Below, in pieces: positions 1 to 8,333 of a stretch of DNA of 64,000 nucleotides. The position numbers and the translations under genes were made by a program. The notes beneath the pieces were generated by a model. That model was not told the origin of the DNA. It searched no databases and saw nothing but the letters and a program-made list of their open reading frames with translations. Location of the stretch: assembly GCA_016722025.1 (NCBI GenBank), contig JADKGZ010000016.1, forward strand, positions 62,001 to 126,000, in the 5' to 3' direction. The stretch is from Acidimicrobiaceae bacterium. GTDB taxonomy: Bacteria; Actinomycetota; Acidimicrobiia; Acidimicrobiales; Ilumatobacteraceae. The first letter of the stretch is position 1. Every line of letters begins with the position of its first letter.

Positions 1-2
1 GG

Positions 3-1343
3 CCCACCTACAACATGGCGGCCAACCTGGTGCGCTCGTACACCAGCGAGCGGGCGCACCACCTGCTCAACCTGTCGTTCGCCCAGTACCAGGCCGACCG
101 CGAGGTGGTGAAGATCGAAGCTCGGCTGGAGCGGCGGCAGGTGCATCTTGCCGACCTCCTGGATCGAGCACGGAGCCCGTTCGGTGACATCGACGAGTAC
201 CGGCGTCGCCAGCGTGCCGACGACGTGCCGCGGCCGGGCGTGATCGTGCGCGACGACCCGATCTCGCTGGCGTTGATGAAGCTGCGTCCGGGCGACATCG
301 TGTACGTCGAGAAGGGCCGCTACGCGGGTCGTGCGGCAGTGCTGGCCAACGCGCATCGCAAAGGTGGGGTACGCCTCACCACCATCACCACACGGCGCGA
401 TCTGCTGATGTTGACGGCGCTCGACTTCGACGAGCCGCCCGCGGCCATCGGGCGCCTGGAACTGCCCGCCGACTTCGCGCCGAACCGCAACGACTTCCAA
501 CGTCATGTGGCCGCACTGCTGGAGCAGGCGAAGGTGGAGCCTCACCGGCGCAACCGCCGGCACGAGCTGAGCGAGCACGACACCGACCACCCGGTGGAGG
601 ACGACCCGGATCTGGCCGACCGCTTGAAGGCCGCCAACCAGGCCGACCGAGTGGCTCGCGAGATCGACGAGCTGCGGGTGCGCGTGCGCGGGCGCAGCCA
701 GTCGATCGCCCGCGACTTCGATCGTGTGCTCGGGGTGCTGGACGAATGGGGCTACGTGGCCGGCTGGGCCCTCACCGACGCCGGCGAGACGCTGGCGCGG
801 TTGTTCCACGAGAGCGACCTGCTGGTGGTGGAGTGCCTTCGTCAGGGTCTGCTCGACGGCCTCGATCCTTCGGCGTTGGCAGGGCTGGCCAGTGTCTTCG
901 TCTACGAGCACCGCAGCCCGGAGGCGCCGCCGGCACCGTGGTACCCCTCGTCGTCGGTGCGTGATCGCTGGCAATCCATCGCGCGCATCAGCTACGACCT
1001 GCAAGACGCGGAAGAAGCAGCCGGCCTCGGTGTGCATCGTCCACCCGACCCGACGTTCATCGCCGTCGCGTATGCCTGGGCAGCGGGGGAGGGCTTCGCC
1101 GACGTGGTGGGCGCCGAGGAGCTCTCCGGGGGCGACTTCGTGCGCACGATGAAGCAACTGATCGACCTGCTGCGTCAGTTCGCCATCGTGGCGCCACTGA
1201 AAGCCACTCGGCGCGCCGCCGACGTCGCCGCGGAAGCGTTGTTCCGCGGCGTGGTCGCATCGTCGAGCGCCGTCGAGGTGGAGGTCGACGCGCCCGCCGA
1301 CGACGCCGCACTCCCGCACGACGACGAGCGAGCGGCTCCGTGA
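3..1343 (+). CDS. helY: HelY/Ski2-like DEAD/DEAH-box helicase, C-terminal part (5' truncated)
   Basis: The frame is open from base 3 and begins with PTYNMAANLVRSY, the block that follows the RecA core in Ski2/HelY helicases, so the ATG at 15 is internal and the ATPase domains lie left of the window. The visible 446 residues hold the charged helical region and a DSHCT-type C-terminal domain (roughly residues 270-410), ending in an acidic tail. Family members are ATP-driven RNA or DNA helicases; the exact substrate cannot be read here. The stop overlaps the GTG start of the next gene by four bases (GTGA), which suggests co-transcription. The assignment to HelY rather than another Ski2 relative is by overall similarity. 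Confidence 0.85.
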   Translation, partial: PTYNMAANLVRSYTSERAHHLLNLSFAQYQADREVVKIEARLERRQVHLADLLDRARSPFGDIDEYRRRQRADDVPRPGVIVRDDPISLALMKLRPGDIVYVEKGRYAGRAAVLANAHRKGGVRLTTITTRRDLLMLTALDFDEPPAAIGRLELPADFAPNRNDFQRHVAALLEQAKVEPHRRNRRHELSEHDTDHPVEDDPDLADRLKAANQADRVAREIDELRVRVRGRSQSIARDFDRVLGVLDEWGYVAGWALTDAGETLARLFHESDLLVVECLRQGLLDGLDPSALAGLASVFVYEHRSPEAPPAPWYPSSSVRDRWQSIARISYDLQDAEEAAGLGVHRPPDPTFIAVAYAWAAGEGFADVVGAEELSGGDFVRTMKQLIDLLRQFAIVAPLKATRRAADVAAEALFRGVVASSSAVEVEVDAPADDAALPHDDERAAP

Positions 1344-1951
1344 CCATTCGGCGCGGCGGTTCGTGGGGCGCAGCCGCAGCCGTGCCCAGCGAGCTGCGCG
1401 TGGTGCCGACCGATCGAGACGCTCGGGCTTGGGTGCTGGCGCACCGCGAGACCGACCGGCCGCTGAAGGCGGTCGGCCTCGCTGGTGGCGATCTCGCCCG
1501 CACGGTCGGGGGCGGTGCCCCCGGGCGTTTCGCGGGCACGGTGATGACGGCGCCTGTCGACGTGCTGCGCATCGAGGCGGATGGTCGCACCACATGGGCG
1601 GTGGCGCACGTGGTCGCCCGTCGATCATGGTGGCGCGGCGATGTGTGGTTGGCGATGAACGCGCAGTTCCTCGGCGAGTACTACGTGGCCCCCAGATCGC
1701 ATCCCAACGACGGCAAGGTCGACGTCGTGCACGTGCTGCCGGGCATGTCGGCACGTGCCCGCATGCAGGCCCGCCGACGAGCGCGTACGGGCTCGCACCT
1801 CCCTCACCCTCAGCTGGTGGTCACGCAATCCGCCTCGTCGTCGGTCTCGTTCGATCGGCCACTCGTGCTGTGGGTCGACGGAGTCCGCTGGGCCACCGCC
1901 CAGCACGTCACCGTCACCTGCGAGCCCGACGCGCTCATCATCTACGCCTGA
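1340..1951 (+). CDS. Diacylglycerol/lipid kinase C-terminal-like protein
   Basis: A 203-residue protein starting at a GTG that overlaps the helicase stop. It contains HPNDGKVDV near residue 121 followed by M-x-AR-x(3)-AR-x(2)-RTGSHLPHP, which resembles the C-terminal lobe of YegS/diacylglycerol-kinase family proteins. The N-terminal ATP-binding lobe with its GGDGT loop is absent, so catalysis by itself is doubtful; it may be a lipid-binding relative or work with a partner. No membrane segment is seen. The resemblance is from motif reading only. Confidence 0.55.
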   Translation: MTIRRGGSWGAAAAVPSELRVVPTDRDARAWVLAHRETDRPLKAVGLAGGDLARTVGGGAPGRFAGTVMTAPVDVLRIEADGRTTWAVAHVVARRSWWRGDVWLAMNAQFLGEYYVAPRSHPNDGKVDVVHVLPGMSARARMQARRRARTGSHLPHPQLVVTQSASSSVSFDRPLVLWVDGVRWATAQHVTVTCEPDALIIYA

Positions 1952-2008
1952 TCGGTCACAGGCGACGGCAGCGACCACGCGGCCGCCGCCGAAGTAGGGT
2001 CAGCGGTC

Positions 2009-3001
2009 ATGCAGTCGTGGATCCTCGACGAGTCGCCCGGTCGCTACCGCTGGGGCGACATCGCACCACCGCCGGTGGGTGCCGACGACGTGCTCATCCG
2101 AGTCGTCGCGTCGGCGCTGAACCACATGGACCTCTGGGTCACGCGCGGCATGCCGAAGCCACCGCTGCCGCATGTGCCCGGCTGCGACGTGGCAGGCGTG
2201 GTCGAGGCCGTCGGCGACGCCGTGTCGGATGTACGGGTGGGCGACGAGGTCGTGGTCAACCCCGGCGTGTCACCCCTCTCGGAGATCGTCGCCCTCGGCA
2301 ACGACAGCCCGATGGGTCGCGGCTTCATGATCTACGGCGAGCACTGCTGGGGCGGGCACGCCCAGTTGGCCGTGGCCCCGAGCCGCAACGTGCGTCCCCG
2401 GCCCGTCGGGCGCAGTTGGCAGGAGTGCGCCGCCTTCCCGCTGGCGTACCTCACCGCCTATCGCATGTTGCGCCGGGCGCGTGTGCAGGCCGGCCACACC
2501 GTGCTGGTGGTGGGCATCGGCTCCGGCGTCTCGTGTGCGGCGCTGGCACTCGCCCGACACATGGGCTGCACCGTCGTCGCCACCAGCCGCAGCGCTGCCA
2601 AGCGCACCGAGGCGCTGGCGCTGGGGGCGGCAGCGGTCTACGACAGCGCCGCCGCCAAGTGGCCGGTGGAGGCCGACGTGGTGATCGAGAGCGTCGGCCC
2701 GGCCACCTGGGAGCAGTCCGTGCGTTCGCTCAAGCCAGGCGGACGCCTGGTGGTGTGTGGTGGCACCTCCGGCCCCACCGTCGAGCTCAACCTGCCGCGC
2801 CTGTTCTTCAAGCAGATCGAGATCATCGGCAGCACCATGGGCAGCTACCAGGAGTTCGACGAGGTGTGCGCGCTCGTCGCCGACGGCGTGCACATCCAGG
2901 TCGACCGCACGTATCCGCTGGCTGCGTACGACGAGGCCCTCACCCGGCTGGAGCACGGCGAGCAACTCGGCAAGATCGTGCTCACTCACGAAGGGAACTG
3001 A
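2009..3001 (+). CDS. Zinc-binding dehydrogenase / quinone oxidoreductase-like MDR protein
   Basis: A 330-residue medium-chain dehydrogenase/reductase. The GroES-like N-terminal domain carries NHMDLWVTRG and PHVPGCDVAGVVEAVG, and the Rossmann domain has the nucleotide-binding stretch VLVVGIGSGVS near residue 165, followed by the family pattern of a substrate/NADP cleft. Members reduce quinones, enones or acyl-CoA double bonds with NAD(P)H. The four-cysteine structural zinc lobe of alcohol dehydrogenases is not seen. The next gene, an amidohydrolase, starts four bases after the stop, so the two probably form an operon. Substrate unknown. Confidence 0.85.
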   Translation: MQSWILDESPGRYRWGDIAPPPVGADDVLIRVVASALNHMDLWVTRGMPKPPLPHVPGCDVAGVVEAVGDAVSDVRVGDEVVVNPGVSPLSEIVALGNDSPMGRGFMIYGEHCWGGHAQLAVAPSRNVRPRPVGRSWQECAAFPLAYLTAYRMLRRARVQAGHTVLVVGIGSGVSCAALALARHMGCTVVATSRSAAKRTEALALGAAAVYDSAAAKWPVEADVVIESVGPATWEQSVRSLKPGGRLVVCGGTSGPTVELNLPRLFFKQIEIIGSTMGSYQEFDEVCALVADGVHIQVDRTYPLAAYDEALTRLEHGEQLGKIVLTHEGN

Positions 3002-3005
3002 AACC

Positions 3006-4235
3006 ATGACCGGCACCAACGATGTGGCCGCCAACTCGAAGGCGGTGGAGGCGCTCAAGCAGGCCGTCTGCGATCGCGTCGACGAGCTGGCCGACCAGCT
3101 GATCGATGCCAGCCACCAGATCCACGCCCACCCGGAGCTCAACTTCGAGGAGCACTTCGCACACGATCTGCTCACCGCCATGCTCGACCGCCACGACGTG
3201 GCCGCAGTTCGTCACGCATACGGTCTCGAGACCGCCTTCGACAGCACTGCCGGCAGCGACGGGCCGACCGTGGCGGTGCTGTGCGAGTACGACGCGCTGC
3301 CCGGCGTCGGCCATGCGTGCGGCCACAACATCATCGCCACGGCGGGGTTGGGCGCAGGCCTCGCCGCCGCGTTCGTGGCCGAGGCCGCGGGCGGGCGCGT
3401 GCGCATCATGGGCACTCCGGCGGAAGAAGGAGGTGGCGGCAAGGTGCTGATGGCTCGCCAGGGCGCGTTCGACGGCGTCGACGCGGCGATGATGGTGCAC
3501 CCGGCCGACGCCGATCTCATCGCCATGGATTGCATCGCCATCCAGGAGCTGCTGGTCACGTTCCACGGCAAGTCGGCGCACGCGTCGGCCGCTCCCTGGG
3601 ACGGCCGCAACGCGCTCGACGCAGCGGTGCTCGGCTACATGAACGTGGCCACGATGCGCCAGCACATCCGCCCCAACGAGCGCGTGCATGGCATCTTCAC
3701 CAAGGGTGGCGACAAGCCCAACATCGTGCCGCACGAGGCCGAGATGGACTGGTACGTGCGATCGGGCACCATCTCGTCGCTGCAGCCGCTGAAGCAGCGG
3801 GTGTACACCGCGCTGGAGAGCGCCGCCTCGGCCTGCGGGTGCACCATGAGCCACAGCTGGGTCGACAACACGTACGCCGACATGGTCGACAACGGCCCGA
3901 TGGTTGCCAGCTACGTGGCCAACGCCGCACGTATGGGCCGCACCGTGATGAATCCGGTCACCAGCGGTCGCCGGGTGATGGGCAGCACCGACATGGGCAA
4001 CATCAGCTACCTGGTGCCGTCCATCCACCCGATGATCAAGGTGGCGCCCGACGGCATCCCCATCCACAGCGTCGAGTTCGCGACGTGGGCGGCGAGCCCA
4101 GCGGGCGATCAGGCAGTGCTCGACGGGGCCAAGGCGATGGCCATGACCGTGGTCGACCTGTGGTGCTCGACCCCCCTGCGCGAGCGGGTGCAGGTGGCAT
4201 TCGCCGGTCGCCCGAAGGGCGTGCAGGTGCTCTGA
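3006..4235 (+). CDS. M20-family amidohydrolase/peptidase (AbgB-like)
   Basis: A 409-residue metal-dependent hydrolase. The start is the ATG at 3006, preceded by GAAGGGAAC as a ribosome-binding site; the frame is open upstream but overlaps the previous gene. Metal-site motifs are visible: HAHPELNFEE near residue 40, CEYDALPGVGHACGHN near 95-110, and the catalytic TPAEEGGGG stretch near 138. GKSAHASAAPWDGRNALDA marks the lid/dimerisation domain. Relatives cleave N-acyl or p-aminobenzoyl-glutamate-type amides in the cytoplasm. Its partner dehydrogenase lies just upstream. The precise substrate cannot be assigned. Confidence 0.88.
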   Translation: MTGTNDVAANSKAVEALKQAVCDRVDELADQLIDASHQIHAHPELNFEEHFAHDLLTAMLDRHDVAAVRHAYGLETAFDSTAGSDGPTVAVLCEYDALPGVGHACGHNIIATAGLGAGLAAAFVAEAAGGRVRIMGTPAEEGGGGKVLMARQGAFDGVDAAMMVHPADADLIAMDCIAIQELLVTFHGKSAHASAAPWDGRNALDAAVLGYMNVATMRQHIRPNERVHGIFTKGGDKPNIVPHEAEMDWYVRSGTISSLQPLKQRVYTALESAASACGCTMSHSWVDNTYADMVDNGPMVASYVANAARMGRTVMNPVTSGRRVMGSTDMGNISYLVPSIHPMIKVAPDGIPIHSVEFATWAASPAGDQAVLDGAKAMAMTVVDLWCSTPLRERVQVAFAGRPKGVQVL

Positions 4236-4302
4236 CCTGCCATTCGCACGCGACCAGCGGCATCCCCGCCGGAGCAGGTCGCTCACCGTAGGATGGCTCC
4301 TT

Positions 4303-5903
4303 GTGACGGTCTACGTCCCCGAAGAGTTCACCCCTGGCGAGGAAGACATCCTCCGTCGCTACTTCACCAACCTCGATGGCCCCGTTTTCGCGCTCGTCAA
4401 CCTGCCAGAGGTCGTGAAAGGAGCGTTGTTCGCTCGCTACAGCCGCAGTCCGAAGAGCCTGCGCCGCCTGTTCCTCGACGAGTTCGTCGGCGACCTCGAC
4501 ATCGCCGGCGACATCTCGGTCGACGCCACCATCGGCCTCGAGCGAGCCGAGGAGCTGTACGAGAAGGTGTTCTTCGAGTACGGCGACGACTCCGTGGCGC
4601 AGTTGGGCGGTGTGCACCTTGCCTGCGAGCAGGCCTCCAACATCCTCACCAAGGTGCTCGAGTGGGGTCGGCTGATGAGCTACCTCGAACAGAGCACGCG
4701 CTACATCAGCTACGACGCCCGCCTCGGTGGTCGCTATCGCTTCTTTCGCGACCCTGCCATCCTGTCCAGCCGATTCGGCACTCGCTACGTGGGCGACATG
4801 GACCGCATGTTCGACAGCTACAGCCTGCTGCTGGGCCGGGTCACCGACCACGTGCGGGCCACCGTGCCGCGCCATGCCTCCGACAGCGACTTCGTGTACC
4901 GCCAGGCTACCCGGGCCAAGGCGCTCGACGCCGTGCGGGGAGTCCTCCCGGCCGCGTCGCTGTCGAACGTCGGGATCTACGGCAGTGGCCAGGCGTTCGA
5001 GGCGCTGCTGTTGCGCATGCGAGCGCATCCGTTGCCCGAAGCGCGGCACTACGCCGACCTGATGTTGCACGAGCTGCGCAAGGTCATCCCCAGTTTCCTG
5101 CGCCGCGTCGATCTCGCCGACCGCGGGGGTCGCTGGACCCAGTACCTGGCCGGCACGCGCGACCACACGGCCGAGCTGGTCGACTCGTTGTTCGCCACCA
5201 CGCCGGTCGCGCAGGTGCCGGTGTGCAGTTGGTCGACTTCGATCCGGATGCCGAGGACAAGCTGCTCGCGGCCATCTGCTACCCGCACACGCACCTCCCC
5301 GAGAGCCAGCTCGTCGAGCGGGTCAAGGCGCTGGGGCCCACCGAGCGGCTGGCGCTGCTGCAGGCTTACGTCGGCGAGCGCGAGAACCGCCGGCACAAGC
5401 CGGGCCGGGCGTTCGAACGAGTCGACTACCGCTTCGACGTGCTCAGCGACTACGGCGCCTTTCGCGACCTGCAGCGGCACCGCATGCTCACCATCGAGTG
5501 GCAGTCGCTCACCCCCAACCACGGCTACGTCCGGCCGGAGCTGGTGGAGGAAGCGGGCATGACCGATGTCTTCGACGACGCCATGGCCCGCTCCGCCTCG
5601 CTGTACGACTCGCTGAAGGAAGAGTTCCCGCAGCAGGCCCAGTATGCGGTCAGCATGGCGTACCGCATGCGCTACACGATGCAGTTCAATGCTCGCGAGG
5701 CCATCCACATGCTGGAACTGCGCTCCTCGCCGCAAGGTCACCCGTCGTACCGGCGCATCGCCCTGGAGATGCACCGTCTGATCGCCGAGCAGGCGGGTCA
5801 CCGAGCGGTTGCGTCGGCGATGACACACCTCACCACCGAGGCGCCCGAGCTCGAGCGGTTGGAAGCCGAACGGCGTGCGGAAGCCCGTCGCGGCCAGACT
5901 TGA
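4303..5903 (+). CDS. Tandem ThyX-like protein (FAD-dependent thymidylate synthase family), one frameshift
   Basis: About 533 residues made of two ThyX-like domains. GTG at 4303 starts the first frame; at about 5220 the reading must move to the frame that stops at 5903. Restoring one G in CAGGTGCCGGTGTG gives a continuous protein. ThyX enzymes methylate dUMP using FADH2 and methylene-tetrahydrofolate and carry RHR-x7-S. Domain 1 has W-G-R-x7-S but keeps EQSTRY (residues 129-134). Domain 2 has intact R-H-R-x7-S (RHRMLTIEWQS) but loses the Q-S-x-R-Y end. The degenerate halves make true thymidylate synthase activity uncertain. Confidence 0.8.
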
Positions 5904-6050
5904 AACACCATAGTGACGGCTGTCACAGTGTCGGCGAGTAACCTCCGCCAGCGCTGGTCGTAGTATCCCGGGCCTCGCACGGGGTGACGCAGTGAACAAC
6001 GAACTGGGTTACCCACAGGTTGACGAACCGGGTTACGACAAGGACCGACG

Positions 6051-6536
6051 ATGGCTGACGACGAAGAGATCACGACCGAACCCGAGGAAGAGTTCGAGGA
6101 GGTCGACGAAGAAGCCGACATCGACCCGGCCGAGCTCGATGAAGACGAGCTCGATGAAGACGTGTTGGAGGCCGACGACGAGTTCGTGCCGCTCGACGAC
6201 GACTTCGTCGCCGCTGAGGACGACGAGGACGACGACGACACCAGCGGCCCGGTGCGCCGCTCGGTGCCCGCCGGCGAGGACGAGGACGAGGACGACGACA
6301 TCATCGCCCCCGACGACGTGGAGGCCGATCTCGACACGATCCTGAAGGATCGCCTGGTAGCGGCCGACGACGACGACGAGAACGAGGACGACGAGCCCGA
6401 GGAGAAGGGCGAGGCCGCCGATCGGCTGCAGCCCAAGCGTGCCGACGAGCAGCTGTGCCCCACATGCTTCCTGCTCGTGCGCCAAGGTGCTCCTGTGTGC
6501 CCCATCGGCGACGACGAATGCCCCATCTTCAGCTGA
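6051..6536 (+). CDS. Highly acidic protein with C-terminal cysteine motif (DUF4193-like)
   Basis: A 161-residue protein. Residues 1-115 are almost entirely Asp/Glu with a few hydrophobics, and the last 30 residues hold CPTCFLLVRQGAPVCPIGDDEC, a CxxC...C-x6-C arrangement like a zinc ribbon. The ending RADEQLCPTCFLLV resembles the actinobacterial DUF4193 family (QADEFTCSSCFLV in mycobacteria), but the acidic part is much longer. Function unknown; such a tail could bind RNA polymerase or basic nucleic-acid-binding proteins, which is speculation. The next gene starts seven bases downstream. Confidence 0.7.
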   Translation: MADDEEITTEPEEEFEEVDEEADIDPAELDEDELDEDVLEADDEFVPLDDDFVAAEDDEDDDDTSGPVRRSVPAGEDEDEDDDIIAPDDVEADLDTILKDRLVAADDDDENEDDEPEEKGEAADRLQPKRADEQLCPTCFLLVRQGAPVCPIGDDECPIFS

Positions 6537-6543
6537 GCCACTG

Positions 6544-6984
6544 ATGCCTGACCAGCGGCCACTCGCAGCGAAGGTGCTCGATCTGGTCGTGTACGCCCCT
6601 GTGTGGCTCGCTGTGCGGCTGAGCAGCGACCTGCCGGGTCGGGTGGCTGGCGGCTGCGCACGGGTGCAGCAGCGGGTGCAGGTGGCCCGTTGGGTGGGCG
6701 AGATGGCCGTCACGTTCGGCCGCAGCGAGGTCGAACGACGGCTCACGACGGCGGCCGAGCACCGCTCGCTCCAGCCCATCGTGGCCGCACCGCTGGCGAT
6801 GGTGTCGGCCCACCAACCCTCTGCGCCTCCGTTCGAGGGCTACGAGCACCTGGCCGCGGCCCAGATCGTGCAGCTGCTGGGGCGCCTGCCGCATGCCGAG
6901 CTGGTGCTCATCCGCGACTACGAGACCGCGCACCGCCGGCGTCGCACCATCTTGGCGAAGCTCACCCAACTGCTGGGCAGTTGA
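6544..6984 (+). CDS. Hypothetical protein
   Basis: 146 residues from ATG 6544. I do not recognise the family. The N-terminal KVLDLVVYAPVWLAVRLSSD could be an amphipathic or peripheral membrane helix; the middle is helical and basic, and the C-terminus (ETAHRRRRTILAKLTQLLGS) is a basic helix. It sits between the acidic DUF4193-like gene and a GNAT gene with nearly no spacing, so the three are likely one transcript. No catalytic motif is visible. Confidence 0.65.
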   Translation: MPDQRPLAAKVLDLVVYAPVWLAVRLSSDLPGRVAGGCARVQQRVQVARWVGEMAVTFGRSEVERRLTTAAEHRSLQPIVAAPLAMVSAHQPSAPPFEGYEHLAAAQIVQLLGRLPHAELVLIRDYETAHRRRRTILAKLTQLLGS

Positions 6985-6986
6985 GG

Positions 6987-7427
6987 GTGCGGCAAACCGT
7001 TCGATCACTGGTCGCCGCCGATGCGCCGGCGGTCGCCGAGCTCGAGCACGAGGCGCGCACTGCGTTGCGCGACCAGCGCGGCGGGCCGGCGCACCTTGCC
7101 GAACGGCCGGCAGTGGGCGAGTGGGTGGCGCTGCTCACGATGCCGGGCCAGTTGGTGTGGGTGGCCACGATCGACGATGTGGTCGTGGGCTACCTGCAGC
7201 TGCAGATCACAGCAACCACAGCCGAGGTGCTGCAGGTGTACGTGCACCCCGACGCGCGCGAGGTGGGCTTCGGGGATTGGCTGCTGGAGGCGGCCCTGGC
7301 GGGTGCTCGCCTGCACGGCTGCGAGGTGTTGGAAGGCACGGCACTGCCTGGTGATCGCGCCACCAAGAACCTCTACGAACGCGCCGGCATCAAGGCCCGC
7401 AAGATCACGGTGTCGGTGCGGTTGTAG
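6987..7427 (+). CDS. GNAT-family N-acetyltransferase
   Basis: 146 residues from GTG 6987; TTG 6981 is an alternative start overlapping the previous stop. The order of motifs fits GNAT enzymes: TVRSLVAADAPAVAELEHEAR (beta1-alpha1), VWVATIDDVVVGYLQL (beta2-beta4), then LQVYVHPDAREVGFGDWLLEAAL, an acetyl-CoA pyrophosphate loop variant (R-E-x-G-F-G-D), and AGIKARKITVSVRL as the last strands. The donor is acetyl-CoA; the acceptor is unknown. Probably translated with the two genes upstream. Confidence 0.8.
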   Translation: MRQTVRSLVAADAPAVAELEHEARTALRDQRGGPAHLAERPAVGEWVALLTMPGQLVWVATIDDVVVGYLQLQITATTAEVLQVYVHPDAREVGFGDWLLEAALAGARLHGCEVLEGTALPGDRATKNLYERAGIKARKITVSVRL

Positions 7428-7450
7428 GCCGCAACGACACCCGATGCAAG

Positions 7451-7517
7451 TTCAACGACCGTGCCGGCTCAACGACCGTGCCGCTCAACGACCGTGCCGG
7501 CTCAACGACCTTGCCAG
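7451..7517. repeat. Four-copy 17-bp tandem repeat at the 3' end of an enoyl-CoA hydratase gene
   Basis: Units of the form CTCAACGACCGTGCCGG start at 7451, 7468, 7484 and 7501; the second lacks one base and the fourth has two changes. The fourth unit is the last codons plus stop of the minus-strand hydratase (stop at 7502-7504), so the array looks like duplication of the end of that gene into the intergenic space between two convergent genes. Confidence 0.85.
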
Positions 7518-8287
7518 TTGGGCGGGCGCTTCTCGATGAACGCGGTGAGCCCTTCCTTGGTGTCGTCCGAGCCCATCACCTTCGCGAACTCCTCGTTGGT
7601 CATCCGCTTCAGGGTCTCGTCGTCGCTGTAGGCAGCGGCCAGCACCACCTTGCGACTGGCCCACACCGCCAGCGGCGCCGCCTCGGTGATCTTGCCGGCC
7701 AGCGCCATCGCCTCCTGCACTGCCGTGCCCGGCTCGACCAGACGGCTGATCAGGCCCAACTCGTAGGCGCGCGCCGCCGGGATGGGCTCGCCGGTGAGGA
7801 TCGCTTCCATCGCGGCGGCTTGGCCGATGGCCCGCGGGAGACGGAAGAGACCGCCGGCACCGGCGATCAGGTTGCGCTTCACCTCGGCGAGGCCGAACGA
7901 GCTGCGCGTGGTGGCCACCACCAGGTCGGCGGCCAGCACGATCTCGCAACCCCCGGCGGTGGCCAGGCCGTCGACGGCGACGATGACAGGCTTGCTGCGC
8001 TCGCGGTAGACGAAGCCGGCGAAACCGCCGCGCTTGGTGTTCAGCCCTGCTGCGTTCCCTGAGTTGATGGCCTTCAGATCGGCACCGGCGCAGAACACCG
8101 GCCGCTCCTGGCCCTCGGTGTTGGCGGTGATGATGCCGACCCACACCGACGGGTCGGCTTCCATCTGATCGATGGCGGCTTCCACACCGGTTGCCACATC
8201 GCCGTTGACGGCGTTGCGGGCCTCGGGGCGGTTCAGTGTGATGAGCGCGATACGACCCTGGACTTCATACTTCACGATGTCGGACAT
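7502..8287 (-). CDS. Enoyl-CoA hydratase (crotonase family)
   Basis: 261 residues from the ATG at 8287; the frame is open further upstream but has no supporting homology there. The crotonase fold is clear: LITLNRPEARNAVNG, oxyanion-hole CAGADLKAI and GLATAGGCEI. Both catalytic glutamates of true hydratases appear present, in GGCE and in FGLAEVKRNLIAGAGG. It should hydrate 2-trans-enoyl-CoA in fatty-acid or amino-acid catabolism. Its stop lies inside the last unit of a 17-bp tandem array. It faces the GNAT gene tail to tail. Confidence 0.9.
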   Translation of the reverse strand: MSDIVKYEVQGRIALITLNRPEARNAVNGDVATGVEAAIDQMEADPSVWVGIITANTEGQERPVFCAGADLKAINSGNAAGLNTKRGGFAGFVYRERSKPVIVAVDGLATAGGCEIVLAADLVVATTRSSFGLAEVKRNLIAGAGGLFRLPRAIGQAAAMEAILTGEPIPAARAYELGLISRLVEPGTAVQEAMALAGKITEAAPLAVWASRKVVLAAAYSDDETLKRMTNEEFAKVMGSDDTKEGLTAFIEKRPPNWQGR

Positions 8288-8333
8288 GTGCCCGACTGTA
8301 GGGGCGTCGCGCCGGCGCGGCCGAACCGGCGGA

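Noticed and set aside
1363..3009. 548-residue frame overlapping the lipid-kinase-like and MDR genes
   Set aside because: Arg/Gly/Pro-rich translation typical of a GC-rich shadow frame; the other frame has clear MDR motifs.
7451..7517. CRISPR-like repeat
   Set aside because: Units are directly abutting with no spacers and lie at a gene end; no cas genes are present.
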